64,000 nt of DNA from NCBI RefSeq assembly GCF_030062155.1, contig NZ_CP118269.1:2790001-2854000 (forward strand), read 5' to 3'. The notes under the pieces are model-generated. The model worked only from the letters and a program-made list of their open reading frames with translations, had not been told where the DNA came from and searched no databases. The DNA comes from Pantoea sp. Lij88. Its GTDB lineage: Bacteria; Pseudomonadota; Gammaproteobacteria; Enterobacterales; Enterobacteriaceae. The translations under genes and the position numbers were made by a program. Positions 9,730 to 19,560 of the stretch are shown here, piece by piece. The stretch's first letter is position 1; the number at the start of each line of letters is the position of its first letter.

Positions 9730-11331
9730 ATGAGCGAAAACAGTCTCTCCTCCTCATCAGCCCAGGGACGCCCCGATTTCAACGGCAAAAGCAGTCGCTT
9801 CAGCAAACCGCTGTTTTTCATTCTGCTGATCGCCGGGCTGGCCTTCGCCGGACTTAACCTGGTCAATGACGTAGAACAGACCAACACCCCGGTCACCAGT
9901 TATCTGCCGTTCTTCCTGCTGGGACTGGCGCTGCTGATCGCGCTGGGTTTTGAGTTCGTCAATGGTTTCCACGATACCGCCAATGCGGTCGCCACCGTCA
10001 TCTATACCCATTCGCTGACGCCCGGCGTCGCAGTGGTCTGGTCCGGTTTCTGTAACTTTATGGGCGTGCTGCTCTCCAGCGGCGTGGTGGCGTTTGGCAT
10101 TATCTCGCTGCTGCCCGTCGAGCTGATCCTGCAGGCCAGCAGCGGCAACGGCTTCGCGATGGTTTATGCGCTGCTCTTCTCCGCCATTATCTGGAATCTC
10201 GGCACCTGGTATTTCGGTCTGCCCTCATCGTCGTCGCATACCCTGATCGGTTCGATTATCGGCGTCGGGGTGGCTAACGCGATGCTGCACGGCCGCAGCG
10301 GGCTGAGCGGCGTAGACTGGGATCAGGCACTGAAGGTGGGCTATGCTCTGCTGCTGTCGCCGGTAGTGGGTTTTGTCTGCGCCGGGCTGCTGCTGTGGGT
10401 GATGAAGATCTTTATCCGCAATCGCCAGCTTTATCAGGCCCCGAAAAGTGACCAGCCGCCACCGGTCTGGATCCGTGGCCTGCTGATCCTGACCTGTACC
10501 GGCGTCTCATTTGCGCACGGCTCCAACGATGGGCAGAAAGGGATGGGGCTGATTATGCTGATCCTGGTCGGCACCATGCCGATCGCCTATGCGCTGAACC
10601 GATCGCTGCCCGCCGATCAGATCCCGCGCGTGGCCGCGCTGACGGAAGTCACTGCGCATCAGCTGCTGCAACTGCAACCCGCTTCAGCGACCCCTCCGGC
10701 CGCCCGCGACGTGCTGACCGGCTTTGTCGGCAGCAACAAAATGAATGCCGATGTGTTACCGGCGCTGGCGAATACGCTCAACGAGGTGGGCGATCAGATT
10801 CGCCGCTACGGCTCGATGGATAACATTCCTGCCCAGGCGGTGACCAACACCCGCAACCAGATGTACCTGGCTTCGGAGTCGATCAAGCATCTGCAGACCG
10901 CGAAGGTGGCACTGCCGCAGGAGACCGAACGCAATCTCAAGGCAGTGAAAACGGAACTCGACAGCGCCACGCGCTTTATTCCGATGTGGGTGAAAGTGGT
11001 GGTGGCGATTGCGCTGGGACTGGGCACCATGGTCGGCTGGCGCAGGATTGTGGTCACGGTGGGAGAACGGATCGGGAAAACCCATCTGAGCTATGCACAG
11101 GGTGCCAGCGCCGAACTGGTGGCAATGATGACTATTGGCGCGGCCGATGGCTTTGGCCTGCCAGTATCGACCACCCATGTGCTGTCGTCCGGCGTAGCGG
11201 GCACGATGGCGGCCAACCGATCTGGCCTGCAGTTTTCTACCCTGCGTAATCTGGCTGTCGCCTGGATATTAACGCTGCCAGTCTCGATTCTGCTTTCCGC
11301 CCTGCTCTACTGGCTGTTTACCCATTTCTGA
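9730..11331 (+). CDS. PiT-family inorganic phosphate transporter (PitA-like)
   Basis: A 533-residue membrane protein with two halves, each carrying the PiT signature: GFHDTANAVATVIYT near residue 80 and FAHGSNDGQKGMGL near 260. These mark low-affinity, proton- or metal-coupled phosphate uptake. The last third has GWRRIVVTVGERIG, AQGASAELVAMM and PVSTTHVLSS as in E. coli PitA. The N-terminus (1-50) is charged and then hydrophobic and differs from PitA/PitB, and the central cytoplasmic loop is divergent, so I stop at the family name. The ATG follows AGG by six bases; an upstream GTG is less well placed. Confidence 0.88.
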   Translation: MSENSLSSSSAQGRPDFNGKSSRFSKPLFFILLIAGLAFAGLNLVNDVEQTNTPVTSYLPFFLLGLALLIALGFEFVNGFHDTANAVATVIYTHSLTPGVAVVWSGFCNFMGVLLSSGVVAFGIISLLPVELILQASSGNGFAMVYALLFSAIIWNLGTWYFGLPSSSSHTLIGSIIGVGVANAMLHGRSGLSGVDWDQALKVGYALLLSPVVGFVCAGLLLWVMKIFIRNRQLYQAPKSDQPPPVWIRGLLILTCTGVSFAHGSNDGQKGMGLIMLILVGTMPIAYALNRSLPADQIPRVAALTEVTAHQLLQLQPASATPPAARDVLTGFVGSNKMNADVLPALANTLNEVGDQIRRYGSMDNIPAQAVTNTRNQMYLASESIKHLQTAKVALPQETERNLKAVKTELDSATRFIPMWVKVVVAIALGLGTMVGWRRIVVTVGERIGKTHLSYAQGASAELVAMMTIGAADGFGLPVSTTHVLSSGVAGTMAANRSGLQFSTLRNLAVAWILTLPVSILLSALLYWLFTHF

Positions 11332-11352
11332 CAGCCGTCGGCTCACCGCGTC

Positions 11353-12540
11353 TCAGGCGGTGAGCCGCTGTTGCCCATAGAGCCGCAACGTAATCAGCAG
11401 TGCGCCCAGCACCATCATCGCGGCAGCCAAGTAGACCGACTGCATCCCCCAGTGTCCGATAAACAGTCCCGCCACCGGGCCGGTTAAGCCCAGCCCCAGA
11501 TCGAGAAAGGCGGAATAGGTGCCCAGCGCCGAGCCCTGATCCTGGCGCTCAACCCTTTTAACCGCCTCAACACCCAGCGCCGGAAAGACCAGCGAAAAGC
11601 CGCTGCCGGTCAGGAATGCGCCCGCGCCCACCAGCCAGGCGCTGTCGGCCTGCCAGATAATCAGCAGTCCCAGACACTCCAGCAGGAAAGAGAACAGCGA
11701 CACGCGCAATCCGCCAAAGCGGGTAATAAAGCGACCAAATCCCAGCCGCACCAGCACAAACCCCAGGCTGAACAGCGTCAGCGCATAGGCCGCGCCCTGC
11801 CAGTCACGGCTGGCAAAATAGAGGGTGATAAAGGTGGCGATGACGCCAAAGCCGATAGTGCCGAAGCCCAGCGCCAGGCCATAGAGCCAGACGCGGGAGA
11901 AGACGCGGTGAAACGGTATGCGCTCGCCCACACTGACCGTCACTGCCGGTTTGCGGCTCGCCATCAGATAACCGACGACGCCCATCAGCGCAATCAGTCC
12001 GGCAAATCCGCTCATGCCAAATTCACTGTTGAGCAGCACGCCCAGCGGCGCACCGACGGCCATTGCCAGATAGGTGGCGACACCGTTCCAGGAGATCACA
12101 CGCGCAGTCTGCAACGGCCCGACGATATTCATGCCCCACAGCGTGGAGCCGGTACTGCTGAAGCTCTCACCTACCCCGAGAAACAGCCGCCCGATAGCCA
12201 GCAGCGCCAGACTCAGCCATGGCCAGCTGCTCATCATTGCAGCCACGATAGTCAGCACCCCGCTCATGCCGCAGCAGAGCAGTCCCAGCATCACCACCCG
12301 TTTTGGTCCAAGCCGATCGGCCAGACGGCCCGACTGCGGACGGCTGAGCAGCGTCGCAAAATATTGAATGCTGATAATCAGTCCGGCGATAAAGGAGCTG
12401 AAGCCAAGATGATTTTTGACGAAGCCCGGCAGTACAGCCAGCGGCAGTCCGACGGAGAGATAGCAGAAGAAGGTGAAGATGATAACCGAGAGGATTCGTT
12501 TGTTGAGCTGGCTGTTGCTCAATACAGCGGTGTCAGACAT
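11353..12540 (-). CDS. MFS transporter, YhhS type
   Basis: A 395-residue, 12-segment major facilitator with the loop-2 motif GRLADRLGPKRVV. It matches the YhhS/YfcJ pair of E. coli (ISIQYFATLLSRPQSGR, GSTLWGMNIVG, VISWNGVATYLAMAVGAPLGV, SLVFPALGVEAVK), closer to YhhS by eye. These are putative drug or sugar exporters without a settled substrate. The only ATG that fits the family start is at 12540; no strong ribosome site is seen. It is convergent with the phosphate transporter gene (21-base gap). Confidence 0.85.
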   Translation of the reverse strand: MSDTAVLSNSQLNKRILSVIIFTFFCYLSVGLPLAVLPGFVKNHLGFSSFIAGLIISIQYFATLLSRPQSGRLADRLGPKRVVMLGLLCCGMSGVLTIVAAMMSSWPWLSLALLAIGRLFLGVGESFSSTGSTLWGMNIVGPLQTARVISWNGVATYLAMAVGAPLGVLLNSEFGMSGFAGLIALMGVVGYLMASRKPAVTVSVGERIPFHRVFSRVWLYGLALGFGTIGFGVIATFITLYFASRDWQGAAYALTLFSLGFVLVRLGFGRFITRFGGLRVSLFSFLLECLGLLIIWQADSAWLVGAGAFLTGSGFSLVFPALGVEAVKRVERQDQGSALGTYSAFLDLGLGLTGPVAGLFIGHWGMQSVYLAAAMMVLGALLITLRLYGQQRLTA

Positions 12541-12610
12541 AGCAGGCAAGGGGTATGGGGAATTTGGCCCACTATACCGTCAGGCCGCTAAGGGGTCGCC
12601 TGATTTTTTA

Positions 12611-13561
12611 TCACAAACCATGAAAAATCGCGTGACGATCAATCGCCTGCGCAATATCACCTGAGTTTTTTAACGCACGGATTTCACTGAATAAGCCATC
12701 AGCTTCGCCATAGGCTTTACGCAGATAACCCAGCCACTGTTTGATACGTGCCACGTGATAGAGGCCGGTATCGCCCTGCTTTTCCAGGCGGCTGTATTTC
12801 TGAAGTAACCGCACCACATCAGGCCAGGCCATCGGCGGCTCGTTATATTTCACAACCCGGCTCAGGTTGGGGATGTTCAGTGCGCCACGGCCAATCATCA
12901 CCGCATCGCAGCCCGTGACCGCCATACAGTTTTGCGCGCTTTGCCAGTCCCCTATCTCGCCGTTGGCAATGACCGGAATACGCAGCCGCTGACGAATCTC
13001 GCCAATCGCCTGCCAGTTGATCGCCTCTGCGCGATAGCCCTCTTCTTTGGTTCGCCCATGCACCGTCAGCTCGCTGGCACCGGCCTGCTGCACCGCATCG
13101 GCAATCTCCAGACTGCGGGCGCTGGAATCCCAGCCGAGCCGCACTTTCACCGTTACCGGTAAATCCGCAGGCACAGCTTCACGCATCGCTTTCGCGCCGC
13201 GATAAATCAGATCGGGATCTTTAAGAAGAGTGGCGCCGCCTCCGCTGCCGTTGACCAGTTTAGAAGGACAACCACAGTTGAGATCGACACCCCAGGAGCC
13301 CAGTTCCACCGCGCGTGCGGCGTTCTCGGCTAACCATTCGGGATGCTGCCCCAGCAGCTGCATCCGCACCCGCGTGCCCGAAGGCGTGCGGCTGGCGTTA
13401 TGCAGTTCGGGGCAGAGACGGGTGAAAGATTTTACCGGCAACAGTTGATCGACGACGCGCAAAAACTCAGTAATGCAGAGATCGTAGTCGTTCACTTCCG
13501 ATAACAGCTGGCGCACCAGTGAATCCAGCACGCCCTCCATCGGTGCCAGTAAAACCCTCAT
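12611..13561 (-). CDS. dusC: tRNA-dihydrouridine(16) synthase DusC
   Basis: A 316-residue flavoenzyme that reduces uridine 16 in the D-loop of tRNA using NADPH. The FMN-barrel start [17 protein letters not shown], the catalytic Cys98 in [20 protein letters not shown] and the phosphate-binding region [11 protein letters not shown] are all present. The length agrees with E. coli DusC. The gene starts two bases after the rhlE stop, so the two are very likely co-transcribed; in E. coli they are far apart. Confidence 0.92.
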   Translation of the reverse strand: MRVLLAPMEGVLDSLVRQLLSEVNDYDLCITEFLRVVDQLLPVKSFTRLCPELHNASRTPSGTRVRMQLLGQHPEWLAENAARAVELGSWGVDLNCGCPSKLVNGSGGGATLLKDPDLIYRGAKAMREAVPADLPVTVKVRLGWDSSARSLEIADAVQQAGASELTVHGRTKEEGYRAEAINWQAIGEIRQRLRIPVIANGEIGDWQSAQNCMAVTGCDAVMIGRGALNIPNLSRVVKYNEPPMAWPDVVRLLQKYSRLEKQGDTGLYHVARIKQWLGYLRKAYGEADGLFSEIRALKNSGDIAQAIDRHAIFHGL

Positions 13562-13563
13562 AC

Positions 13564-14943
13564 TCAGACGTTTCCGGTGCGCTTCGCTGCTGCCGGACGA
13601 CGCGGACGGGCTGCTGCGGGCTTATCGCCCTGAGGTGCGCCCTGGCTCTGACGACGCGCCTGAGGACGCTTTTCGCCGGATGAAGATGAGCGCGATGCGC
13701 CTGCACCCTGACCACCCTGGCTGCGACCACGGCCGCCACCACCACCTGCACCGCCGCGAGACTGCTGCTGACGACCGTTGATGATCGGCTCCGCTTTGAT
13801 GCTCGGATCCGGCTCATAGCCTTCAATCGCCAGACGCGGGATTTCACGCTTCAGCAGACGCTCAATATCACGCAGCAGTTTATGCTCATCGACGCAGACC
13901 AGTGACAGCGCGACACCGGTCGCGGCAGCACGGCCGGTACGGCCGATACGGTGAACGTAATCTTCGGCGACGTTAGGCAGCTCGTAGTTCACGACGTGTG
14001 GCAGCTCTTCGATATCCAGGCCACGGGCCGCGATATCCGTCGCAACCAGCACGCGAATGCCGCCTGACTTGAAGTCGGCCAGCGCACGGGTACGTGCACC
14101 CTGGCTCTTGTTGCCGTGGATCGCGGCAGCGGAGATGCCATCTTTGCCCAGCTGCTCGGCAAGGTGGTTAGCGCCGTGTTTGGTACGGGTAAAGACCAGC
14201 ACCTGCTGCCAGTTACCTTCGCCAATCAGCTGCGACAGCAGTTCCCGCTTACGCTTCTTATCAACGAGATGAACCTGCTGCGCAACCTGCTCGGAGGCGG
14301 TGTTGCGGCGAGCCACTTCAATCATTTCCGGGTTGGTCAGCAGTTTCTCAGCCAGGCCTTTGATCTCATCAGAGAAGGTGGCAGAGAACAGCAGGTTCTG
14401 ACGCTTAGCCGGCAGACGCGCCAGTACGCGACGGATGTCGTGGATAAAGCCCATATCCAGCATGCGGTCCGCTTCATCCAGCACCAGAATTTCGACCTGT
14501 GACAGGTCAACGGCGTTCTGTTGTGCCAGATCCAGCAGGCGGCCAGGGGTTGCGACCAGCACATCAACGCCGCCACGCAGCTTGACCATCTGTGGATTGA
14601 TGCTGACGCCACCAAACACCACCAGCGAACGCAGTGAAAGATATTTGCTGTAGTCGCTGACGTTTTCGCCGACCTGCGCCGCGAGTTCACGGGTTGGGGT
14701 CAGGATCAGGGCGCGCACCGGGCGACGACCGCGGACAGGCGTGGCAGTCGCAGAGAGTTTCTGTAACAGCGGTAACGTAAAGCCGGCCGTTTTGCCGGTG
14801 CCGGTCTGGGCACTCGCCAGCAGATCGCGGCCTGCCAGCACAACAGGAATCGCCTGGCGCTGGATAGGTGTAGGTTCGCTGTAGCCTTGTTCGGCAACAG
14901 CGCGCAAAATATCGGCACTCAGGCCGAGAGAGTCAAAAGACAT
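13564..14943 (-). CDS. rhlE: ATP-dependent RNA helicase RhlE
   Basis: A 459-residue DEAD-box helicase. The Q-motif lies near residues 22-30, Walker A is AQTGTGKT (45-52), DEAD is at 156-159, SAT at 187-189 and HRIGRTGR near 340. The core is nearly identical to E. coli RhlE. The last 70 residues are a basic Gly/Arg/Ser/Ala-rich tail ([12 protein letters not shown]) that is probably disordered and RNA-binding, as in the family. RhlE acts in rRNA processing and RNA turnover. It is upstream of dusC in a tight pair. Confidence 0.94.
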   Translation of the reverse strand: MSFDSLGLSADILRAVAEQGYSEPTPIQRQAIPVVLAGRDLLASAQTGTGKTAGFTLPLLQKLSATATPVRGRRPVRALILTPTRELAAQVGENVSDYSKYLSLRSLVVFGGVSINPQMVKLRGGVDVLVATPGRLLDLAQQNAVDLSQVEILVLDEADRMLDMGFIHDIRRVLARLPAKRQNLLFSATFSDEIKGLAEKLLTNPEMIEVARRNTASEQVAQQVHLVDKKRKRELLSQLIGEGNWQQVLVFTRTKHGANHLAEQLGKDGISAAAIHGNKSQGARTRALADFKSGGIRVLVATDIAARGLDIEELPHVVNYELPNVAEDYVHRIGRTGRAAATGVALSLVCVDEHKLLRDIERLLKREIPRLAIEGYEPDPSIKAEPIINGRQQQSRGGAGGGGGRGRSQGGQGAGASRSSSSGEKRPQARRQSQGAPQGDKPAAARPRRPAAAKRTGNV

Positions 14944-15119
14944 TAAGTGTTTTACTCCGGTCCGCTCTGGCCGTGATTCACGGTGTAGTTTTCAGAGGGA
15001 TAGTGACGCCAGTTGGGGCTGACGCGTGAAAAGGGCACAAACTACGATGCGTAAGCGGGCGAGTGTATCAGCTTTAAGGGAAGTGTGCGAGATAGCTCAC
15101 ATTTCGTGACACAACTTAA

Positions 15120-15157
15120 TCGTCTGAAAACAGGAAGGCCACCTTCCGGTGGCCTTC
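15120..15157 (-). terminator. Terminator-like hairpin after ybhQ
   Basis: A perfect GAAGGCCACC / GGTGGCCTTC stem with loop GGAA, read on the minus strand. It starts a few bases after the ybhQ stop and is followed by CTGTTTTC, a weak T-tract. Confidence 0.65.
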
Positions 15158-15160
15158 AAC

Positions 15161-15553
15161 TTAACTACGTTTGTTTTCGATTCGCCGCGGTGGCTCTTTC
15201 GCCAGCAGCGAGACCAGCGCCGGACCCAGCAACATCACCACGCCGAGACACGCCAGCAGCAGGTTGTTGTGGTAAATCCGCGACACCAGGAACAGTGTCA
15301 TCATGGCGGCGCCAAAGTAGTAAGTGGTGGTCGCTTCTTCAAGATAATCGCCGAGAGTGCGTAAACGGGGAATGCGCTGTGTTACCAGCATGGCAACAAA
15401 AACCAGTGCATACATCGCCACCAGCGTGCTGCAGACATCAACCAGAGCTTTGTGCTTCCAGCCCCAGATCAGCGCAGCGATCACCAGCAGATGCATAGCG
15501 ATATGCATCAACGTCTGACCCGTGATGATTTGAATACGATTAGACCATTTCAT
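15161..15553 (-). CDS. ybhQ: Inner-membrane protein YbhQ
   Basis: A 130-residue protein with four predicted membrane segments, starting MKWSNRIQIITG and ending with GPALVSLLAKEP plus a basic tail. It is similar in length and pattern to E. coli YbhQ (EEATTTYYFGAA). No function is known. It sits divergently from ybhP, as in E. coli. Confidence 0.85.
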   Translation of the reverse strand: MKWSNRIQIITGQTLMHIAMHLLVIAALIWGWKHKALVDVCSTLVAMYALVFVAMLVTQRIPRLRTLGDYLEEATTTYYFGAAMMTLFLVSRIYHNNLLLACLGVVMLLGPALVSLLAKEPPRRIENKRS

Positions 15554-15732
15554 TCAGTTCTCCTGGCAGACCCAACAGGTCGCCCAAGTGCTACCGGCAC
15601 AAGCCGGAAACGATTTCCTCAATGTAAAACAATTTTCGGATAACGCCCTAATTATTGCCCTCTTTCACCACCCATTTGTGACAAAGACTACACTTTGATT
15701 CTATTGATGATGAAAAGGAGTGCGTCGCGAGT

Positions 15733-16494
15733 ATGCCACAAAACAAGCAAGGATTTTCAATAAAAATCCTGACGATCAATACACACAAGGGTTTCGCCCC
15801 TTTTAATCGCCGCTTCATCCTGCCCGAATTACGCGATGCCGTTCGCGCAACGGAGGCGGATGTGGTCTTTCTGCAGGAGGTGATGGGCACGCATGCCATC
15901 CACTCCCTTAACCATGAGGAATGGCCTGAATCGCCCCATTATGAGTTTCTGGCCGACACTATCTGGAACGATTTCGCCTATGGGCGCAATGCGGTCTATC
16001 CGGAGGGACATCACGGCAATGCGGTGCTGTCGCGCTTTCCGATCACGGAATATGAAAACCGGGATATCTCGGTGGCGGGCAGTGAAAACCGCGGCATGCT
16101 GCACTGTCAGATCGCCCTGCCTGAGCCGCACGGCACGCTCCATGTGATCTGTGTGCATCTGGGTCTGAAGGAGGCGCATCGTCACGCCCAGATGAAGAAA
16201 ATCTGTGAAATGGTCAACTCGCTGCCGCCCGACGCACCGGTCGTAGTGGCGGGCGATTTCAACGACTGGCAGGGACGCGCCAACGCCATCTTAAAACAGG
16301 GCGCAGGCCTGAAAGAGGTATTCAGCATGAAGACCGGACGCCCGGCACGGACTTTCCCGGCGCGCTTTCCGGTGCTGCGACTCGACCGCATCTATGTGCG
16401 CAACGCTACCGTGAGTCATCCGTGGGCGCTGCCGCGTAAGCCCTGGTCCCATCTTTCCGACCATGCCCCGCTGGCAGTGGAGATCCACCTATGA
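15733..16494 (+). CDS. ybhP: Endonuclease/exonuclease/phosphatase-family protein YbhP
   Basis: A 253-residue protein of the EEP superfamily. It has the metal-binding and catalytic motifs of this fold: [14 protein letters not shown] with the metal-ligand Glu, [29 protein letters not shown] and [12 protein letters not shown] with the terminal His. The true substrate is unknown. It is the first gene of a three-gene operon: its TGA overlaps the clsB ATG (ATGA), which suggests a role in phospholipid metabolism. Confidence 0.92.
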   Translation: MPQNKQGFSIKILTINTHKGFAPFNRRFILPELRDAVRATEADVVFLQEVMGTHAIHSLNHEEWPESPHYEFLADTIWNDFAYGRNAVYPEGHHGNAVLSRFPITEYENRDISVAGSENRGMLHCQIALPEPHGTLHVICVHLGLKEAHRHAQMKKICEMVNSLPPDAPVVVAGDFNDWQGRANAILKQGAGLKEVFSMKTGRPARTFPARFPVLRLDRIYVRNATVSHPWALPRKPWSHLSDHAPLAVEIHL

Positions 16495-17735
16495 ATTTTA
16501 GCTGGCAGGAAGGCAACCGGCTGCTGTTGCTGGAAAATGGCGAAGCATTCTTCCCGCGCGTCTTTGGCGCGATTCAGCGGGCAGAACGCACCGTATTAAT
16601 CGAAACCTTTATTCTGTTTGAGGATGACGTCGGTAACGCCCTGCACCGCGAGCTGCTGGCCGCCGCGCAGCGCGGCGTGCGGGTCGAAATCATGGTCGAT
16701 GGCTACGGTTCTGCCGAGCTCTCTGACAAATTTGTGAACAGCCTGACCAGCGCGGGCGTGCGCTTCATCTATTACGATCCGCGTCCGCTGGTGATGGGCA
16801 TGCGCACCAACGTGTTCCGCCGTCTGCACCGCAAAACCGTGGTGGTGGACGACGTGGTCGCCTTTGTCGGCGGTATCAACTTCTCGGCTGAGCACAACAC
16901 CGATTACGGCCCGGAGGCGAAGCAGGATTATGCGGTGCAGGTCAAAGGCCCGGTGGTGGCCGATATTGCCCGCTATCTGCAGCAGGCAATTGGCAGCGAA
17001 CAGCATACCCGTCGCTGGTGGGGTTCGCGTTCTCATCGTCCGGCGGTGAATGCTAAACCCGGCGATGCGCAGGTGCTCTATGTTTATCGCGATAACGACG
17101 AGCATCGCGACGACATCGAAGTGCATTACCTGGAGATGCTGCGCGAGGCGAAGCGGGATGTGATCATCGCCAACGCCTACTTCTTCCCGGGCTACCGGCT
17201 GCTGCGTGAGATGCGCAATGCGGCGCAGCGTGGCGTGCGGGTGCGCCTGATTGTGCAGGGCGAACCGGATATGCCGATTGTGAAAGTGGGTGCGGAGCTG
17301 CTCTACAACTATCTGGTCGATGGCGGCGTCGAGGTTTACGAATATATCCGTCGTCCGCTGCACGGCAAGATCGCCGTGAAAGACGATCACTGGGCCACCG
17401 TCGGCTCCAGCAACCTCGATCCGCTGAGCCTCTCGCTGAATCTGGAAGCCAATCTGATTATCCACGATCGCCCCTTTAACCAGACGCTGCGCGACAACCT
17501 CGAAGCGCTGCTGGCCAATGACTGCCAGCGCGTGCAGGAGGATCGCCTGCCGCCACGCAACTGGTGGCAACTGAGTAAAAGCGTGGTGGTATTCCACTTC
17601 CTGCGCCATTTCCCGGCCATCGCTGGCTGGCTTCCGGCGCACACGCCGCTGCTGGCCCAGGTGGGTGAGCCGGTACAGCCTGAAATGGAGACGCAGGATC
17701 GCGTTGAAACTGACAACCCGGGAGCAAAATCCTGA
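16491..17735 (+). CDS. clsB: Cardiolipin synthase B
   Basis: A 414-residue phospholipase-D-type enzyme with two HKD motifs: His113-Arg-Lys115 followed by Asp, and His291-Gly-Lys293 followed by Asp. It makes cardiolipin from two phosphatidylglycerols and can also form phosphatidylglycerol from phosphatidylethanolamine and glycerol. It lacks the N-terminal membrane anchors of ClsA, like E. coli ClsB, and has the same length. It overlaps ybhP by four bases and ybhN by one, so translation is probably coupled. Confidence 0.94.
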   Translation: MNFSWQEGNRLLLLENGEAFFPRVFGAIQRAERTVLIETFILFEDDVGNALHRELLAAAQRGVRVEIMVDGYGSAELSDKFVNSLTSAGVRFIYYDPRPLVMGMRTNVFRRLHRKTVVVDDVVAFVGGINFSAEHNTDYGPEAKQDYAVQVKGPVVADIARYLQQAIGSEQHTRRWWGSRSHRPAVNAKPGDAQVLYVYRDNDEHRDDIEVHYLEMLREAKRDVIIANAYFFPGYRLLREMRNAAQRGVRVRLIVQGEPDMPIVKVGAELLYNYLVDGGVEVYEYIRRPLHGKIAVKDDHWATVGSSNLDPLSLSLNLEANLIIHDRPFNQTLRDNLEALLANDCQRVQEDRLPPRNWWQLSKSVVVFHFLRHFPAIAGWLPAHTPLLAQVGEPVQPEMETQDRVETDNPGAKS

Positions 17736-18700
17736 TGGCAAAAAAACATCCACGCTGGCAACTGGCAAAAAAGATTCTCACCGTCCTGTTTTTCATCGCG
17801 GTGGTGGTTCTGCTGGTGGTTTATGCCCGCAAAGTGAACTGGGAAGATGTTTATGACGTCATCGTTAACTACAACCGCTTTGTCGTTCTGACCGCTGCCG
17901 GACTGGTGGTGCTGAGTTACCTGGTGTACGGCTGCTATGACCTGATTGGCCGCGCCTACTGCGGCCATAAGCTGGCGAAGCGGCAGGTGATGCTGGTGTC
18001 GTTTATCTGTTACGCCTTTAACCTGACGCTCAGCACCTGGGTGGGCGGCGTCGCGATGCGCTACCGGCTCTACTCCCGGCTCGGCCTGGACAGCGGCACC
18101 ATCACCCGCATCTTCTCCCTGAGTATCGCCACCAACTGGCTCGGCTATATTCTGCTGGCGGGCGTGGTGTTCAGTGCGGGCATGGTCTCGATTCCCGGCG
18201 GCTGGTTTATCGGTGAGACCACGCTACGGCTGATTGGCGCGGTTCTGCTGGTGCTGGTCGCGGTTTACCTGTGGGCCTGCGCCTTCTCAAAACAGCGTCG
18301 CTGGACGATCAAAGGCCAGACGCTGCAGCTGCCTTCGCTGCGCATGGCGCTGCTGCAGTTCGGGGTTTCCTGCGCCAACTGGATGGTCATGGGCGCGATT
18401 ATCTGGCTGTTGCTGGGACGCGACGTCGGTTATCCGATGGTGCTGGGTGTGCTGCTGATCAGCAGTATCGCCGGGGTGATTGTGCATATTCCGGCGGGCA
18501 TTGGCGTACTGGAAGCGGTCTTCCTGGCGCTGCTCAGCGGTCAGCACGCCTCGCATGGCACCATTATTGCGGCGTTGCTGGCTTATCGCGTGCTCTACTT
18601 TATCCTGCCGCTGCTGTTAGCGCTGGTACTCTATCTGGGGCTGGAGAGTCGGGCGAAGCATCTGCGTCAGAAGAACGAGCAGAAGTTACAGAAGTCATAA
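17735..18700 (+). CDS. ybhN: YbhN-family inner-membrane protein (UPF0104)
   Basis: A 321-residue protein with about eight membrane segments. It belongs to the UPF0104 family, which is related to the flippase part of MprF; motifs include YAFNLTLSTWVGGVAMRYRLY and GVIVHIPAGIGVLEAVFLALL. The start overlaps the clsB stop in TGATG. Together with clsB this points to handling or movement of anionic phospholipids, but no activity is shown for YbhN itself. Confidence 0.92.
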   Translation: MAKKHPRWQLAKKILTVLFFIAVVVLLVVYARKVNWEDVYDVIVNYNRFVVLTAAGLVVLSYLVYGCYDLIGRAYCGHKLAKRQVMLVSFICYAFNLTLSTWVGGVAMRYRLYSRLGLDSGTITRIFSLSIATNWLGYILLAGVVFSAGMVSIPGGWFIGETTLRLIGAVLLVLVAVYLWACAFSKQRRWTIKGQTLQLPSLRMALLQFGVSCANWMVMGAIIWLLLGRDVGYPMVLGVLLISSIAGVIVHIPAGIGVLEAVFLALLSGQHASHGTIIAALLAYRVLYFILPLLLALVLYLGLESRAKHLRQKNEQKLQKS

Positions 18701-18731
18701 AAAAGGGGAGGCGCACACAGTGCGCCTCCCC
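18697..18731 (-). terminator. Terminator of ybhL
   Basis: GGGGAGGCGCA / TGCGCCTCCCC stem with loop CACAG. On the minus strand a TTTTTT tract follows, so it serves ybhL; the plus side after ybhN lacks a T-run. Confidence 0.85.
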
Positions 18732-18748
18732 CGCTCTCCCCCACAGAC

Positions 18749-19456
18749 TTAACGGCGGTTGCCGAAAATCCGCAGCAGCATCAGGAACAGGTTGATGAAG
18801 TCGAGATAGAGCGTCAGTGCGCCCATAATCGAGTAGCGACGCAGGTTCTCCGTGTCGCGGGCATCAATCTGCTCACCGATGTTTTTCAGCTTCTGTGTGT
18901 CATAGGCCGTTAACCCCACGAACACCACCACGCCGATGTAGGTAATCGCCCACATCAGCGCCGGGCTTTTCAGCCAGAAGTTCACCAGTGACGCCAGCAG
19001 AATACCAATCAGCGCCATAAACAGCAGGCTGCCGAAACGGCTCAGATCGCGTTTGGTGGTGTAGCCGTAGAAGCTCATCGCACCAAACATCCCTGCCGTG
19101 ATAAAGAAGGTGCTGGCGATCGAGGAGTTGGTGTAGACCAGGAAGATACTCGCCATAGTCAGGCCGGTCAGCGCCGAATAGAGCATGAACAGCCCGGTTG
19201 CCACGGCCCCGCTCAGGCGATGCACCATGCCTGACAGGAAGAAGACCAGCCCCAGCTGCACGATAATCAGCCCGAAGAATGTGATGCGGTTGGCAAACAC
19301 CATCTCCATCACCGCTGGCGTGCGCGCAGCGTACCAGGAGACAAACGCGGTCAGTAACAGACCGCAGGTCATCCAGCCATAGACCTGCGCCATATAGGCT
19401 TGTAAACCGCGAGATGCGGGTTGAACGATGGAATCATTGCGTGGATATCGGTCCAT
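18749..19456 (-). CDS. ybhL: Bax inhibitor-1 family membrane protein YbhL
   Basis: A 235-residue protein with seven membrane segments of the BI-1/TMBIM family: VYGWMTCGLLLTAFVSWY, YSALTGLTMASIF and the conserved VGLTAYDTQKLK, then YLDFINLFLMLLRIFG. Bacterial relatives are pH-sensitive calcium leak channels; E. coli YbhL itself is uncharacterised. It is convergent with ybhN. Confidence 0.92.
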   Translation of the reverse strand: MDRYPRNDSIVQPASRGLQAYMAQVYGWMTCGLLLTAFVSWYAARTPAVMEMVFANRITFFGLIIVQLGLVFFLSGMVHRLSGAVATGLFMLYSALTGLTMASIFLVYTNSSIASTFFITAGMFGAMSFYGYTTKRDLSRFGSLLFMALIGILLASLVNFWLKSPALMWAITYIGVVVFVGLTAYDTQKLKNIGEQIDARDTENLRRYSIMGALTLYLDFINLFLMLLRIFGNRR

Positions 19457-19560
19457 GATGCACCTCTTGTTAGACGGATGAACAGATGCGCTCCCGACAG
19501 GGAGCCATGCCAGAGGCTAAGTGTGGCACAGCTCAGCTCAACTGCGCCACAACATGCCGC

